Positions 55,793-64,000 are shown, counted from the first letter of the stretch. The stretch: DNA of 64,000 nt from Pseudomonas sp. VD-NE ins (GCF_031882575.1 NZ_CP134772.1:514001-578000), one strand, 5' to 3'. The notes: generated by a model not told the origin, from the letters alone. Made by a program: numbers and translations.

Positions 55793-56869
55793 ATGGAAAA
55801 TAATCAGCCGATTATCATCAAGCGCGTCAAGCGCATAGCCGGCGGGCATCACGGCGGGGCGTGGAAAATCGCCTTCGCCGACTTCGCCACGGCGATGATG
55901 GCGTTCTTCCTGGTGCTGTGGCTGCTGTCTACCGCCACGCCTGAGCAGAAGATCGCCATCGCCGGTTACTTCAAAGACCCGGTCGGCTTCTCCGAAAGCG
56001 GCACGCCGTACATCATCGACCTGGGCGGTACGCCGACCCTGGCCCCGGAAAACACCCTCAACCCGGAAGTGAAATCGCAACCGCAGCCCGACAAGGTCAC
56101 GGTCGACACCGAACAGGTTGAAGGCATGGCCGAGCAGGTCGAGAAGGAACGTCTGGAACTGCTGCTGCAAGAACTGCAGAACAAGGTCGACGAGAACCCG
56201 CAACTGCAGAAATTCAAGGATCAGATTCTCTTCGAAATCACTCCGAATGGCTTGCGCATCCAGATCATGGACGCCGAGAACCGGCCGATGTTCGACTCGG
56301 GTTCTGCTCGCCTGAAGCCGTACTTTGAAGACATCCTGCTGGCCATGGCCGACACCATCAAAGCGGTGCCAAACAAGATCAGCATCAGCGGTCACACCGA
56401 CGCCAAGCCGTACACCGGCACCGGTGATTTCGGTAACTGGGAATTGTCGGCCAACCGTGCCAACGCTGCCCGTCGTGCACTGGTCGCCGGTAGCTATCCG
56501 GATGCGCAAGTGGCGCGGGTCGTCGGTTATGCCTCGTCGGCGCTGTTCGACAAGGAAAACCCGTTCAACCCGGTCAACCGTCGCATCGACATTGTGGTGT
56601 TGACCAAAAAAGCCCAGGCGGCCATCGAAGGTTCGCAAGGTGCGGATCCGGCGAAACCGGCGGATCAAGGTCAGAATGGTGCCGCTCCGGCAGCCCCAGT
56701 CGACCCGAATGCACTGCCGGCGGATCAGCAACCGGTGCCGGCGCACGAACTGCGCGAACGCCTGAACCTGTTCGACGACGCTGCGCCGAAACCGGCTGAG
56801 CCGGGGAGTGCGGCGCCAGCGCCTGCTGCTCCGCCAGCCACTGCACCGGCCCCCGCGCCGAAGCAGTGA
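55793..56869 (+). CDS. motB: Flagellar motor stator protein MotB
   Basis: The 358-residue protein has one N-terminal helix (about residues 28-50) in KIAFADFATAMMAFFLVLWL, with Asp30 as the proton-binding residue. The OmpA-like peptidoglycan-binding domain has SGHTDAKPYTG and ELSANRANAARRALV. The last 70 residues are rich in proline and alanine. A strong hairpin follows the stop codon. Confidence 0.95.
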   Translation: MENNQPIIIKRVKRIAGGHHGGAWKIAFADFATAMMAFFLVLWLLSTATPEQKIAIAGYFKDPVGFSESGTPYIIDLGGTPTLAPENTLNPEVKSQPQPDKVTVDTEQVEGMAEQVEKERLELLLQELQNKVDENPQLQKFKDQILFEITPNGLRIQIMDAENRPMFDSGSARLKPYFEDILLAMADTIKAVPNKISISGHTDAKPYTGTGDFGNWELSANRANAARRALVAGSYPDAQVARVVGYASSALFDKENPFNPVNRRIDIVVLTKKAQAAIEGSQGADPAKPADQGQNGAAPAAPVDPNALPADQQPVPAHELRERLNLFDDAAPKPAEPGSAAPAPAAPPATAPAPAPKQ

Positions 56870-56874
56870 TCCAC

Positions 56875-56902
56875 AAAAAGCCACGGTCTCCGTGGCTTTT
56901 TT
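56875..56902 (+). terminator. Intrinsic terminator of motAB
   Basis: AAAAAGCCACGG, loop TCT and CCGTGGCTTTTTT form a perfect stem with a T run, 6 bp after the motB stop. Confidence 0.92.
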
Positions 56903-56960
56903 GTATCTGCCTGCGTCGCAATGACCAGTCGCAGTTTTCGCAATCACGGAAGATCAGTAA

Positions 56961-58124
56961 ATGGAAAGACTCAAAGCCTATTTTCAACGGCACGGCAACG
57001 CACCCTTCAAATTTGGCGAGGGGCGGGTCAGTGGCTATATATCAGCCACCCTCGGGCTGTTGAGCCTGCTGGCGGTGTTCTGCTTTCTGTTTCCTGAGTG
57101 GCTGACCACAGCCGAACTGCGCAAGGTCTATGACGAGCAGTTCGCGCGCACCACGCTATTGCTCGGTCTGGTGGTTTCGTTCAGCCTCGGCACCCTGAAT
57201 ATCCTGCTCAACAAACGCAAGCGTCTGGGGATTACCGGTCTGGTTGCATCGGGGCTGGCGGTGTTTCTCGGTGGCACCAATGTTCAGGTCAGTTCGATCG
57301 GACAGACGCCGTACTCGCTCGGTCTGGACTGGTTCGTGCTGGCGCTGCTGGTGTCGGCGATCGTGTTCATTCCGCTGGAAAAGCTCTACTCCAAAAATCC
57401 CGAGCAAAACATCCTGCGCCCGCACTGGCGCACCGACCTGACCTACTTCTTCGTCAGCCACATGCTGGTGCAGTTCATCCTGATCTTCATCACCGCCTCG
57501 TCGAGTTACATCGCCGGTTGGGCGATGTCGCCGAGCGTGCAGACCAGCGTACAAAGCCTGCCGTTGCTGGTGCAGTTTCTGCTCGCGGTACTGGTTGCGG
57601 ATCTCGGCCAGTATTGGTTGCACCGGCTCTATCACGTGGTGCCATTTCTGTGGCGCCTCCACGCGGTGCATCACTCCAGCACGCACATGGACTGGCTCGC
57701 CGGCTCCCGCGTGCATTTCATCGAAATCCTGCTGACCCGCACCGGTGTGCTGGTGCCGTTGATGCTGCTGGGCTTCGCCCCGCAAGCGTTGAATGCCTAT
57801 GTGATTCTGGTCGGTGTCCAGGCCGTACTGGCCCACGCCAACGTGCGAATCAACGGTGGCTGGCTGAACTACCTGATCGTGCTGCCGCGCTACCACCATT
57901 GGCACCATGCCCGGCACAAGGATTACATCTACAAGAACTACGCGATCCACACGCCGCTGGTGGACATGCTGTTCGGCACCTTCAAATTGCCGCCCAAAGA
58001 ATGGCCGGTACGTTACGGCGTGTTCGGTAAGGAGTTGCCGGGCGGGATTGTGCGTCAGCATCTGTATGCATTTCAGAAACCTGAGCCGAAGATGGCTACG
58101 CCAAAACCGCCCGCCAGCGCTTGA
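56961..58124 (+). CDS. Sterol desaturase / fatty acid hydroxylase family membrane protein
   Basis: A 387-residue membrane protein with about seven hydrophobic segments. The histidine clusters of the di-iron site are present in order: QYWLHRLYH near residues 216-224, LHAVHHSS near 234-241, and PRYHHWHHARH near 312-322. It is an inner-membrane oxygenase of the fatty-acid hydroxylase superfamily; the substrate is unknown. It stands between two terminators, so it is probably monocistronic. Confidence 0.88.
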   Translation: MERLKAYFQRHGNAPFKFGEGRVSGYISATLGLLSLLAVFCFLFPEWLTTAELRKVYDEQFARTTLLLGLVVSFSLGTLNILLNKRKRLGITGLVASGLAVFLGGTNVQVSSIGQTPYSLGLDWFVLALLVSAIVFIPLEKLYSKNPEQNILRPHWRTDLTYFFVSHMLVQFILIFITASSSYIAGWAMSPSVQTSVQSLPLLVQFLLAVLVADLGQYWLHRLYHVVPFLWRLHAVHHSSTHMDWLAGSRVHFIEILLTRTGVLVPLMLLGFAPQALNAYVILVGVQAVLAHANVRINGGWLNYLIVLPRYHHWHHARHKDYIYKNYAIHTPLVDMLFGTFKLPPKEWPVRYGVFGKELPGGIVRQHLYAFQKPEPKMATPKPPASA

Positions 58125-58127
58125 GGC

Positions 58128-58160
58128 AAAAAAAGCCGCGAGATGATCGCGGCTTTTTTA
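58128..58160. terminator. Bidirectional intrinsic terminator
   Basis: AAAAAAAGCCGCGA, loop GATGA and TCGCGGCTTTTTT form a perfect stem with A and T runs on both sides, between two convergent genes. Confidence 0.92.
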
Positions 58161-58171
58161 TGTCTGGCTAC

Positions 58172-59203
58172 TTAATAACCGTTTTCCGGCAGGCTGGCGA
58201 TGATCGAGCGGTAGCTGTTCATGCGCTGCTGCTGCACACGGCCATCTTCCAGCGCCTTGAGCAGTGCACAACCCGGTTCGCGGTCGTGTTTGCAGTCGCG
58301 GAAGCGGCAGGTGCCGAGCAAATCATCGAATTCGATGAAACCGGCTTCGACATCGGCGCGGCTGACGTGGCCCAAACCGAATTCACGGATACCCGGGGAG
58401 TCGATCAGTTCGCCGCCGCCAGGGAAGTGGAACAGTCGCGCGGTGGTCGTCGTGTGCGTGCCTTGGCCGGACAGCTCGGACAACGGCCCGACGCGGGTTT
58501 CCACTTCGGGCAGCAGGCTGTTGACCAGCGACGACTTGCCGACGCCGGACTGGCCGACGAACACGCTGATGCGCCCGTCGAGTTGCTGTTGCAACTGCTC
58601 CATGCCGTTACCGTGGTGCGCCGACACTTCCAGCACCGGGTAGCCCAGCGTGCGATACACCGCCAACAGCGCATTGAGCGCCGGGGCGTTCTGCTCGTCG
58701 ATCAGGTCGAACTTGTTCAACAGCAGCAACGGACGGATGCCGGCGTGTTCGGCCGCAACCAGATAGCGGTCGATCAGGTTGGCATGCGGCTCCGGCAGCG
58801 GCGCGAAGACGATGACGATCATGTCGACGTTGGCGGCTACCGGTTTGAGCTGGCCACGGCTGTCCGGACGGCACAGTTCGGTGGTGCGCGGCAGTTGCGC
58901 GACGATCACACCGATGCCCTGATTGCCGGCACGCCAGACGACTGTGTCGCCGGTCACAAGCGCAGGCAGGTTGGCGCGCAAGTGGCAGCGGAACACCTGG
59001 CCGGCCTGATCGCCGTCAACAGCTTCGACCTCGACCTGCACACCGAAGTGGGCGATCACCAGGCCGGTCTGTTCCGGGCCCAGGTCGCCACCCTCGAGCG
59101 CTTCGACAGCCGAGGACTCGCGTTTGGCGGCGCGCGCTGCGCGCTCGCCCTGAATCTTTTCGATGCGCCAGTTTTGACGACGATTGAGTTGGCGTTTGGC
59201 CAT
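58172..59203 (-). CDS. rsgA: Ribosome small subunit GTPase RsgA
   Basis: The 343-residue protein has an N-terminal OB fold, a circularly permuted GTPase order (LNKFDL before [10 protein letters not shown] and then [10 protein letters not shown]), and a C-terminal zinc site, [14 protein letters not shown]. It assists late 30S maturation. It diverges from orn, its usual neighbour. Confidence 0.96.
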   Translation of the reverse strand: MAKRQLNRRQNWRIEKIQGERAARAAKRESSAVEALEGGDLGPEQTGLVIAHFGVQVEVEAVDGDQAGQVFRCHLRANLPALVTGDTVVWRAGNQGIGVIVAQLPRTTELCRPDSRGQLKPVAANVDMIVIVFAPLPEPHANLIDRYLVAAEHAGIRPLLLLNKFDLIDEQNAPALNALLAVYRTLGYPVLEVSAHHGNGMEQLQQQLDGRISVFVGQSGVGKSSLVNSLLPEVETRVGPLSELSGQGTHTTTTARLFHFPGGGELIDSPGIREFGLGHVSRADVEAGFIEFDDLLGTCRFRDCKHDREPGCALLKALEDGRVQQQRMNSYRSIIASLPENGY

Positions 59204-59310
59204 GGGTGTTCCGTCTGAAGAATGCAGCGATTAGGTAAAACGGCCGCGAGTTTAGCACGCCCGGCCACCGGCCTAGGCTAAACTGCGCAGCATTGCCTAG
59301 GAGCCGAAAT

Positions 59311-59853
59311 ATGCCAAACCCGCAGAACCTGATCTGGATCGACCTGGAAATGACCGGTCTGGATCCGGAAAACGACGTCATCATCGAGATGGCCACCATT
59401 GTCACCGACAGTGACCTCAACACCTTGGCCGAAGGCCCGGTGATTGCCATCCACCACAGCGACGAAGTGCTCGCGCGGATGGACGAATGGAACACCCGCA
59501 CCCACGGCAATTCCGGCCTCACCCAGCGCGTGCGCGACAGCCGTATCAGCATGGCCGAAGCTGAAGCCGAAACCATCGCCTTCCTGGAGAAGTGGGTGCC
59601 GAAGGGCAAATCGCCGATCTGCGGCAACAGCATTTGCCAGGATCGGCGCTTCCTTTATACCCACATGAAGGCGCTGGAAAGCTACTTCCACTACCGCAAT
59701 CTTGACGTCTCCACGCTCAAGGAACTGGCCGCGCGCTGGGCGCCGGACGTGCGCGACAGCTTCAAGAAGGGCAGCACGCACCTGGCACTGGACGACATCC
59801 GTGAGTCGATCGCCGAGCTGCAGCATTACCGCAAGCATTTCATCAAGTTCTGA
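59311..59853 (+). CDS. orn: Oligoribonuclease
   Basis: A 180-residue DEDDh exonuclease: [14 protein letters not shown] at the N-terminus, [10 protein letters not shown] in the middle, and the C-terminal [14 protein letters not shown]. It removes RNA dimers, including pGpG from c-di-GMP breakdown. The ATG at 59311 follows TAGGAGCC; an ATG at 59293 is upstream of this site. Confidence 0.96.
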   Translation: MPNPQNLIWIDLEMTGLDPENDVIIEMATIVTDSDLNTLAEGPVIAIHHSDEVLARMDEWNTRTHGNSGLTQRVRDSRISMAEAEAETIAFLEKWVPKGKSPICGNSICQDRRFLYTHMKALESYFHYRNLDVSTLKELAARWAPDVRDSFKKGSTHLALDDIRESIAELQHYRKHFIKF

Positions 59854-60406
59854 AGTGGTTTGTGTAGGGGCTGCCGCAGGCAGGGATCTTTTTTGCGCTT
59901 GTTATGCATTCACAAATATTAAAAGATCACGGCCCTTGGCAGTTCCTGAATTGAAACGTGCCGCTCACGCTCTGTCGCGCCAGTGCGATATGGTTTGGTG
60001 ACGTCCACGCTGATCGGCGACATCTGTTGCAATAACATTCTGCTAATCTTTCGAAGCGAGCTTTATGCCGACGTTACGGTGCATCCGTCTAATGTTGCGT
60101 ATTGTGCGTTTGTCTAGTGTTTCCGGGCGGTTAAGCAAGCATGATGAGTTCAAGCTGGAGTGTTGTATTTTGCATTGCAAGTTTGAATTCAGATGTGGCG
60201 GTGAATATTGCTTGTTACGTGATTGAGTCATGCAGTGGCTTTGGCGGGTTTCAATTGGGTTGATTTTCTCTAGTTAAACCTTTGATCATTTTTTTGTTTT
60301 TCTTACACTTATGGATAAGCGGTTTTTCTGCGCGCATGTTATTACTGGTGCTCTGAGTTTGAACAGTTGGACTGTTCAGGAAAATGTCTATCAAGGAAGA
60401 AAACCA
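59854..60406. other. Non-coding region with AT-rich stretch before the unknown gene family
   Basis: The 553 bp hold a degenerate copy of the TGTAGGAGCTGCCG repeat at 59863-59949. From about 60040 to 60330 the sequence is clearly AT-rich compared with both sides. No gene is convincing; the small open frames have no ribosome-binding site. The word TTCAAGCTGGAG at 60149-60160 also occurs at the 3' end of the gene that follows. Promoters for that gene must lie here, but none is clear. Confidence 0.6.
59863..59949. repeat. Degenerate inverted repeat, TGTAGGAGCTGCCG family
   Basis: TGTAGGGGCTGCCGCAGGC (59863-59881) and the T run after it pair imperfectly with AAAAGATCACGGCC to about 59949. It is the most decayed of the three copies in the window and lies just after orn. 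Confidence 0.7.
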
Positions 60407-61429
60407 ATGAGCGAAGATTTGACTGCGTCACAGGATCAATCCCATGAGCCAGGCGCCGCAGAAAGTATCGGTAGTCTTGTCGTAAAGTTTGACGCGGGTG
60501 CATCCAGTCGAAGCAAAGTGCTATACGCTAATGGGCGCATGCAGGTTAAGGTTCAGGTTGTAGTTGCCGGTTTGGATCGCAACGGTGATGTCGTTGCTGT
60601 TTCCGACGAGGTCATGGAGAGTATTCGTCTTATTCACTATGATAGCGGTAAAACCTTGCGCAATGGTTGGCGAGCCAGCACGGAGCAGGGCCCTTTCACC
60701 TTGGCGGTAGCGCACACCGCCAACGGTATGGAGGAGGATGATGGCGACGAGGATCATTCGGGCCAGCGTCAGGTACGAACGTTCTGGGTTTCCAGCGAAA
60801 ACGTTGAAAGCATCCACATCGGTGCGTCCATAAAATTTGATAACACGGTCATCCGCAGTAATGGAACAACTCTGTCGAGCAGGCATGACAGCAGTATCAG
60901 TATTGAGGCTCTCCTGCCGCTAACCTATGCGATTGAGCAATTCCGTTGGGAAGATGTCTGGTATGACGGCGGGTTTGGAAATCAGCGTATTTACAAATAC
61001 TATCTCGGCTTGTATCCCCATGCACAAAAAGTAGAGTTGGTGGACTGGATTGTTGAAGGTTCTGATGAGGACGTTGTATTTGCCTTCGGTAATAAAGTCG
61101 ATGCATGGAATGCAGCGTTTCAGGCAGGAATTCTGATCCGCCCGGACAGCCAGACGTTTAACGTGTCATTACCGTTTGTCGAGAGTTCCGGTTCGACACC
61201 AGATTCCATCAGGTTTATTCATCGTGAGAAAGACTATAAAGTTAAAGTCAATGACCGCTTCGGAGAATTGACTGTTGTCCAGGTACTGTCCCCGCAATCA
61301 CGAAATCAACCGCCCGTCGACAGGTCGGAAGTTTTCCGCTTCACCGCTCTGGATCAATTTGGCACTAAACATAAGCTGGCTATTCGCACTAACTTTAAAG
61401 AACGAAGCTTCAAGCTGGAGCAAGGCTGA
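60407..61429 (+). CDS. Unknown family protein, paralogue 1
   Basis: A 340-residue acidic, soluble protein from ATG 60407 (MSEDLTASQDQ) after AAGGAAG. No signal peptide, membrane helix or known motif was seen. Segments shared with paralogue 2 are: VKFDAGASSRSKVLYANGRM, a RMQVKVQV strand, IRLIHYDSGKTLRNGW, VRTFWVSS, NGTTLSSRHDSS, YYLGLYP, LVDWIVEG and a C-terminal HKLAIRTNFKERSFKLEQG. The protein looks rich in beta strands. An in-frame ATG at 60311 adds 32 residues with no support. Function is unknown. Confidence 0.8.
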   Translation: MSEDLTASQDQSHEPGAAESIGSLVVKFDAGASSRSKVLYANGRMQVKVQVVVAGLDRNGDVVAVSDEVMESIRLIHYDSGKTLRNGWRASTEQGPFTLAVAHTANGMEEDDGDEDHSGQRQVRTFWVSSENVESIHIGASIKFDNTVIRSNGTTLSSRHDSSISIEALLPLTYAIEQFRWEDVWYDGGFGNQRIYKYYLGLYPHAQKVELVDWIVEGSDEDVVFAFGNKVDAWNAAFQAGILIRPDSQTFNVSLPFVESSGSTPDSIRFIHREKDYKVKVNDRFGELTVVQVLSPQSRNQPPVDRSEVFRFTALDQFGTKHKLAIRTNFKERSFKLEQG

Positions 61430-61600
61430 ACGTTCATTTTTCTGCAATACCAAAAAGACAAATTGCCTTTAAGCATTCGTACAAGGAACCCCGGAGTTGC
61501 AGATTGTAACTGTTACTCTGGATGCCTTCGCCGATTCGCAGTGACGCTGGGTGGTGACGCCGACTATCCGTTACGTCATTAATGACGGCGGTTTCCGTCG

Positions 61601-61624
61601 TTTGTTTATAACGACGAGCATTGA
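61601..61624 (+). pseudogene. 3' end fossil of a TRIC-type gene
   Basis: In frame, these bases read FVYNDEH and a stop, identical to the last seven residues of the intact TRIC-type gene that ends at 63607. Homology does not extend upstream, so only the tail was copied together with the leader. Confidence 0.8.
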
Positions 61625-61792
61625 TGTTTGTTGCAGTCGGGGCATTTGCTGGAAAACCCGTGAGTCGCTGGCGGCTTGCAAATGTATGTTTCTTACATTT
61701 TTCATTTTGCCGATTTTTTTGAAGTCATGTATCTCTGCTGTTGGTAAATTCAAATTGTCATCTGCAAATATATCTATTGAAAGGAGTGAAGC
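61601..61792 (+). repeat. Repeated leader, copy A
   Basis: About 192 bp match 63584-63776 with few differences. The block begins with the end of a TRIC-type gene, continues with GATGTTTGTTGCAGTCGG, GTGAGTCGCTGGCGGCTTGC and AATGTATGTTTCTTACATTT, and ends at the start codon of the unknown gene. The short dyad TGTATGTTTCTTACA is shared by both copies and may be a regulator site. Confidence 0.9.
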
Positions 61793-62830
61793 ATGAGTGA
61801 AAGTATGGACGCTACACAGGGTCAGCAAACCAATTCATCCGGTTTTGAAACAATTGCCAGTTTCAAGGTCAAGTTCGATGCCGTCGACAGTAGTCGCAGC
61901 AAAACGCTTTTTGGTAATGACCGGATGCAGGTCAAAGTACAAGTTCTGGTGTCCGGGGTGGACGCTAATGGCAACGCCATGCACGTCCCTGCGGATGTAA
62001 TGGACAGCATCGAACTCATTCATTACAACACTGGCAAGACGTTGCGCGACGGCTGGGCTGCGAGCACCGAACAAGGGCGGTTTACCGTTGAGGCGCAAAC
62101 TCCATTCACCGTCAGAGAAGTTGAAGAAGATGATGTAGGCAATGACAGCGTCCATCCTCAGGTTCGCACGTTCTGGGTATCCTCCAAGGGCGCTGGTACG
62201 ACCCAGATCGGTGCGCGCTTGTCTCTGAACGGGGTGAGGATTGTCAGTAACGGGACCACGCTTTCCAGTGTTCATGACAGCAGCGTAACGCTCGAAGCGC
62301 AACCACCTGAGACCTATTCGATTGGACTGTTCGACTGGTTTCAGACGCGGCGCGGCAATGAGGAGCGTCGCAATCGTATCTGGAACTATTATCTGGGCCT
62401 GTTTCCGCAGGGACGGCAGATCAGACTGGTCGACTGGATTGTAGATGGAGTAAAACCCGGCGAGGATCACCTCTTTGCGGGAGGTAACAAACTTGATGAA
62501 CCACAAACGAACTATATGGAGGCTACGCTTGTTCGCCGCGAACGATCTGAGGTCACGACGTACTTGCCGTTTTCCGCAAGTAAGGATCGGTACAGTTGTA
62601 CTGATGACGCCATAACAAGGGACGAGAAGCGTTATAGCGTCATCGTCAATGACCGCGACGGTTATCTGACCGTCGTTCAAGCCCTGTCCGAATACTCGAA
62701 AGATGCGGAGAAATACAAAGTCGGCAATGTGCTTCACTTCAGTGCCATTGATCAATACGGCACAGAGCATAAACTGGCGATTCGCACGAATTTTTATGAG
62801 CGTAATTTATATCTGGAGCGAGGCAACTGA
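61793..62830 (+). CDS. Unknown family protein, paralogue 2
   Basis: A 345-residue acidic, soluble protein (MSESMDATQGQQTNSSGFET) with AAAGGAG before the ATG. It is co-linear with paralogue 1 throughout; the best conserved parts are RTFWVSS, NGTTLSSVHDSS, YYLGLFP, LVDWIVDG, VNDRDGYLTVVQALS and the C-terminal HKLAIRTNFYERNLYLERGN. Its N-terminal 75 residues are almost identical to paralogue 3. No export signal is seen. It may be a cytoplasmic or non-classically exported beta-rich protein; function unknown. Confidence 0.82.
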   Translation: MSESMDATQGQQTNSSGFETIASFKVKFDAVDSSRSKTLFGNDRMQVKVQVLVSGVDANGNAMHVPADVMDSIELIHYNTGKTLRDGWAASTEQGRFTVEAQTPFTVREVEEDDVGNDSVHPQVRTFWVSSKGAGTTQIGARLSLNGVRIVSNGTTLSSVHDSSVTLEAQPPETYSIGLFDWFQTRRGNEERRNRIWNYYLGLFPQGRQIRLVDWIVDGVKPGEDHLFAGGNKLDEPQTNYMEATLVRRERSEVTTYLPFSASKDRYSCTDDAITRDEKRYSVIVNDRDGYLTVVQALSEYSKDAEKYKVGNVLHFSAIDQYGTEHKLAIRTNFYERNLYLERGN

Positions 62831-62879
62831 CCATCCACTGATGGCTCTCACCGGCCACCGTTCGCTTCTCCAGCAATGT

Positions 62880-62930
62880 TGCATCCGTTCCATCATCAAT
62901 GACGGCGATTTTAAATTGGAGTTCGGTTAG
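62880..62930 (+). pseudogene. Possible C-terminal fossil of the unknown family
   Basis: One frame reads CIRSIINDGDFKLEFG and a stop. It aligns without gaps to the end of paralogue 1 (AIRTNFKERSFKLEQG) with Ile-Arg, Phe-Lys-Leu-Glu and Gly in common, 7 of 16. A related stretch, TIRYVINDGGFRR, lies at 61563-61601. The match is short and could be chance. Confidence 0.35.
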
Positions 62931-62995
62931 CGTCATCTCTGTTGGTGCCGGCGTGTAGTGGCTAAACTGCGCGCCTCACTGCCAGGATTGCCACC

Positions 62996-63607
62996 ATGTT
63001 GCTGATGCTCTATCTGATCGCCATCACCGCCGAAGCAATGACTGGCGCCCTTTCTGCCGGTCGGCGCGGCATGGACTGGTTTGGCGTCGTGCTGATCGCC
63101 TGTGTAACAGCTTTGGGCGGTGGTTCGGTACGCGATGTGCTGCTCGGGCATTACCCGCTGACCTGGGTCAAACATCCGGAATACCTGGTGCTGACCTCGG
63201 TTGCGGCAATGTTCACGGTGTTCACCGCGCGCTGGATGCGCCACCTGCGCTCACTGTTTTTGGTGCTCGATGCCGTGGGATTGGTGGCGTTTACCCTGAT
63301 CGGTTGCATGACCGCGCTGGAAATGGGCCACGGCATGCTGGTGGCTTCGGTCAGCGGTGTGATTACCGGGGTTTTCGGTGGCATCCTGCGCGATATCTTC
63401 TGTAACGACATTCCGCTGATCTTCCGCCGTGAACTTTACGCCAGCGTGTCTTTTGCCGCCGCGTGGTGCTACATGTTATGCCTGTATCTGAACGTGCCGG
63501 GCGAACAGGCCGTTCTGATTACTCTGTTTGGCGGGTTTTTGTTACGTCTGCTGGCCATTCGTTTTCATTGGGAAATGCCAAAGTTCGTTTATAACGACGA
63601 ACATTGA
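62996..63607 (+). CDS. TRIC/YadS-type (UPF0126) membrane protein
   Basis: A 203-residue polytopic protein of about seven helices. It has the repeated glycine-rich signature of the family: ALGGGSVRDVLLGHYPLTWV near residues 39-58 and GVFGGILRDIFCNDIPLIF near 123-141. Homologues form trimeric cation channels, though the bacterial role is unsettled. It lies between paralogues 2 and 3 of the unknown family, and its 3' end is duplicated at 61601-61624. GC content is like that of the core genes. Confidence 0.92.
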   Translation: MLLMLYLIAITAEAMTGALSAGRRGMDWFGVVLIACVTALGGGSVRDVLLGHYPLTWVKHPEYLVLTSVAAMFTVFTARWMRHLRSLFLVLDAVGLVAFTLIGCMTALEMGHGMLVASVSGVITGVFGGILRDIFCNDIPLIFRRELYASVSFAAAWCYMLCLYLNVPGEQAVLITLFGGFLLRLLAIRFHWEMPKFVYNDEH

Positions 63608-63776
63608 TGTTTGTTGCAGTCGGAGGGTTTGCTGGATAAAACTTGTGAGTCGCTGGCGGCTTGCAAATGTATGTTTCTTACATTTTTCACTTTGTCGATT
63701 TTTTGGAAGTCATGTATCTCTGTTGTTGGCAAATTCAAATTGTCATCTTCAAATATATCTCTCAAAGGAATGCAGC
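63584..63776 (+). repeat. Repeated leader, copy B (with the intact TRIC 3' end)
   Basis: This is the counterpart of 61601-61792. It begins inside the TRIC-type gene (FVYNDEH and stop), then runs through the same TGTATGTTTCTTACA dyad to the ribosome-binding site AAAGGAA before paralogue 3. Confidence 0.9.
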
Positions 63777-64000
63777 ATGAGTGAAAGTATGGAAGCTACC
63801 CAGGGTCAGCAAACCAATTCGTCCCTTTTCGAAACTATTGCCAGCTTCAAGGTCAAGTTCGATGCCGGCGATAGTACTCGCAACAAAACGCTTTTTGGTA
63901 ACGGCCGGATGCAGGTGAAAGTGCAAGTTCTGGTGTCCGGGGTTGACGCTAACGGCAACGCGATGCACGTACCCGCGGATGTAATGGACAGCATCGAACT
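63777..64000 (+). CDS. Unknown family protein, paralogue 3 (cut by window edge)
   Basis: The first 74 residues (MSESMEATQGQQTNSSLFET and on) are present. They differ from paralogue 2 at only about six or seven positions, for example Asp6 to Glu and Gly17 to Leu. The upstream leader is also nearly the same, so this is a recent duplicate. The gene continues beyond the right edge, where further copies are possible. Confidence 0.88.
   Translation, partial: MSESMEATQGQQTNSSLFETIASFKVKFDAGDSTRNKTLFGNGRMQVKVQVLVSGVDANGNAMHVPADVMDSIE

Larger units (their letters stand above)
61430..61792 (+). other. Intergenic region between paralogues 1 and 2
   Basis: The first 130 bp hold nothing recognisable. 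Bases 61563-61600 resemble a stretch at 62880-62915, after paralogue 2. From 61601 on, the sequence is a copy of the region from the end of the TRIC gene to the start of paralogue 3 (63584-63776). A ribosome-binding site AAAGGAG stands just before the ATG at 61793. Confidence 0.7.

Noticed and set aside
54932..56947. 671-residue open frame opposite motAB
   Set aside because: Shadow of two certain genes, and it crosses their intergenic gap and the terminator.
61551..61796. 81-residue open frame before paralogue 2
   Set aside because: It runs out of frame through the TRIC-tail fossil and the repeated leader; the match with leader copy B shows this is non-coding sequence.

Overview
The window is a high-GC gammaproteobacterial chromosome segment. 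Gene order (waaF-waaC-waaG-waaP and further core-LPS kinases, msbA, hldE, waaA, thiC, aspP-cpdA-yqiA-parE-parC, serB, psd-rhdA, motAB, rsgA-orn) and the REP-like palindromes of GTGGGAGC type indicate Pseudomonas, most likely the P. fluorescens complex. No tRNA, rRNA, CRISPR array or insertion sequence was seen. Database identity could not be checked; names rest on motifs, length and recalled synteny with P. aeruginosa PAO1.

Layout. 1-3844: 5' part of aceE (minus) diverging from glnE, with a paired GntR-type operator between them. 4040-10998: one tightly overlapping core-LPS operon (two heptosyltransferases, a glucosyltransferase, then four kinase-fold proteins). 11123-15799: a small lipoprotein, a NodU-type carbamoyltransferase, a GT2 glycosyltransferase and a GT-C membrane protein. 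15803-24840: a kinase-fold protein on the minus strand, then msbA-mig14-like-PIG-L deacetylase, hldE and three surface-sugar genes, one carrying GT29 (sialyltransferase)-like motifs. 24845-30565: a Nudix-like protein, an aldo/keto reductase with an FAD oxidoreductase, an SMR efflux protein, a LysR regulator and waaA. 30649-35833: a TolC-type protein, a TPP riboswitch with thiC, and cytX. 35802-46282: housekeeping genes including aspP, cpdA, yqiA, parE and parC. 46616-59853: a YtjB/AhpA-like membrane protein, serB, a PilZ protein, psd, rhdA, an HDOD protein, motAB behind a clear sigma-28 promoter, a sterol-desaturase-like protein, rsgA and orn.

59854-64000 is the accessory end. It is locally AT-rich and holds three members (the last cut by the window edge) of a protein family I do not recognise, interleaved with a TRIC/YadS-type membrane protein. 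A repeated leader of about 195 bp carries a fossil of the TRIC gene's 3' end, which shows that the array grew by recent segmental duplication. This is the best candidate here for an undescribed system.

How it works together. Much of the first 30 kb serves lipid A-core assembly: HldE and WaaC/WaaF supply and add heptose, WaaA adds Kdo, WaaG and the later glycosyltransferases extend the core, WaaP/WapP-type kinases phosphorylate it, the carbamoyltransferase decorates it, and MsbA flips lipid A-core. The repeats are also notable: a composite element of about 195 bp occurs twice (38762-38955, 46349-46544) with its core inverted relative to its arms, and several long palindromes sit between genes.
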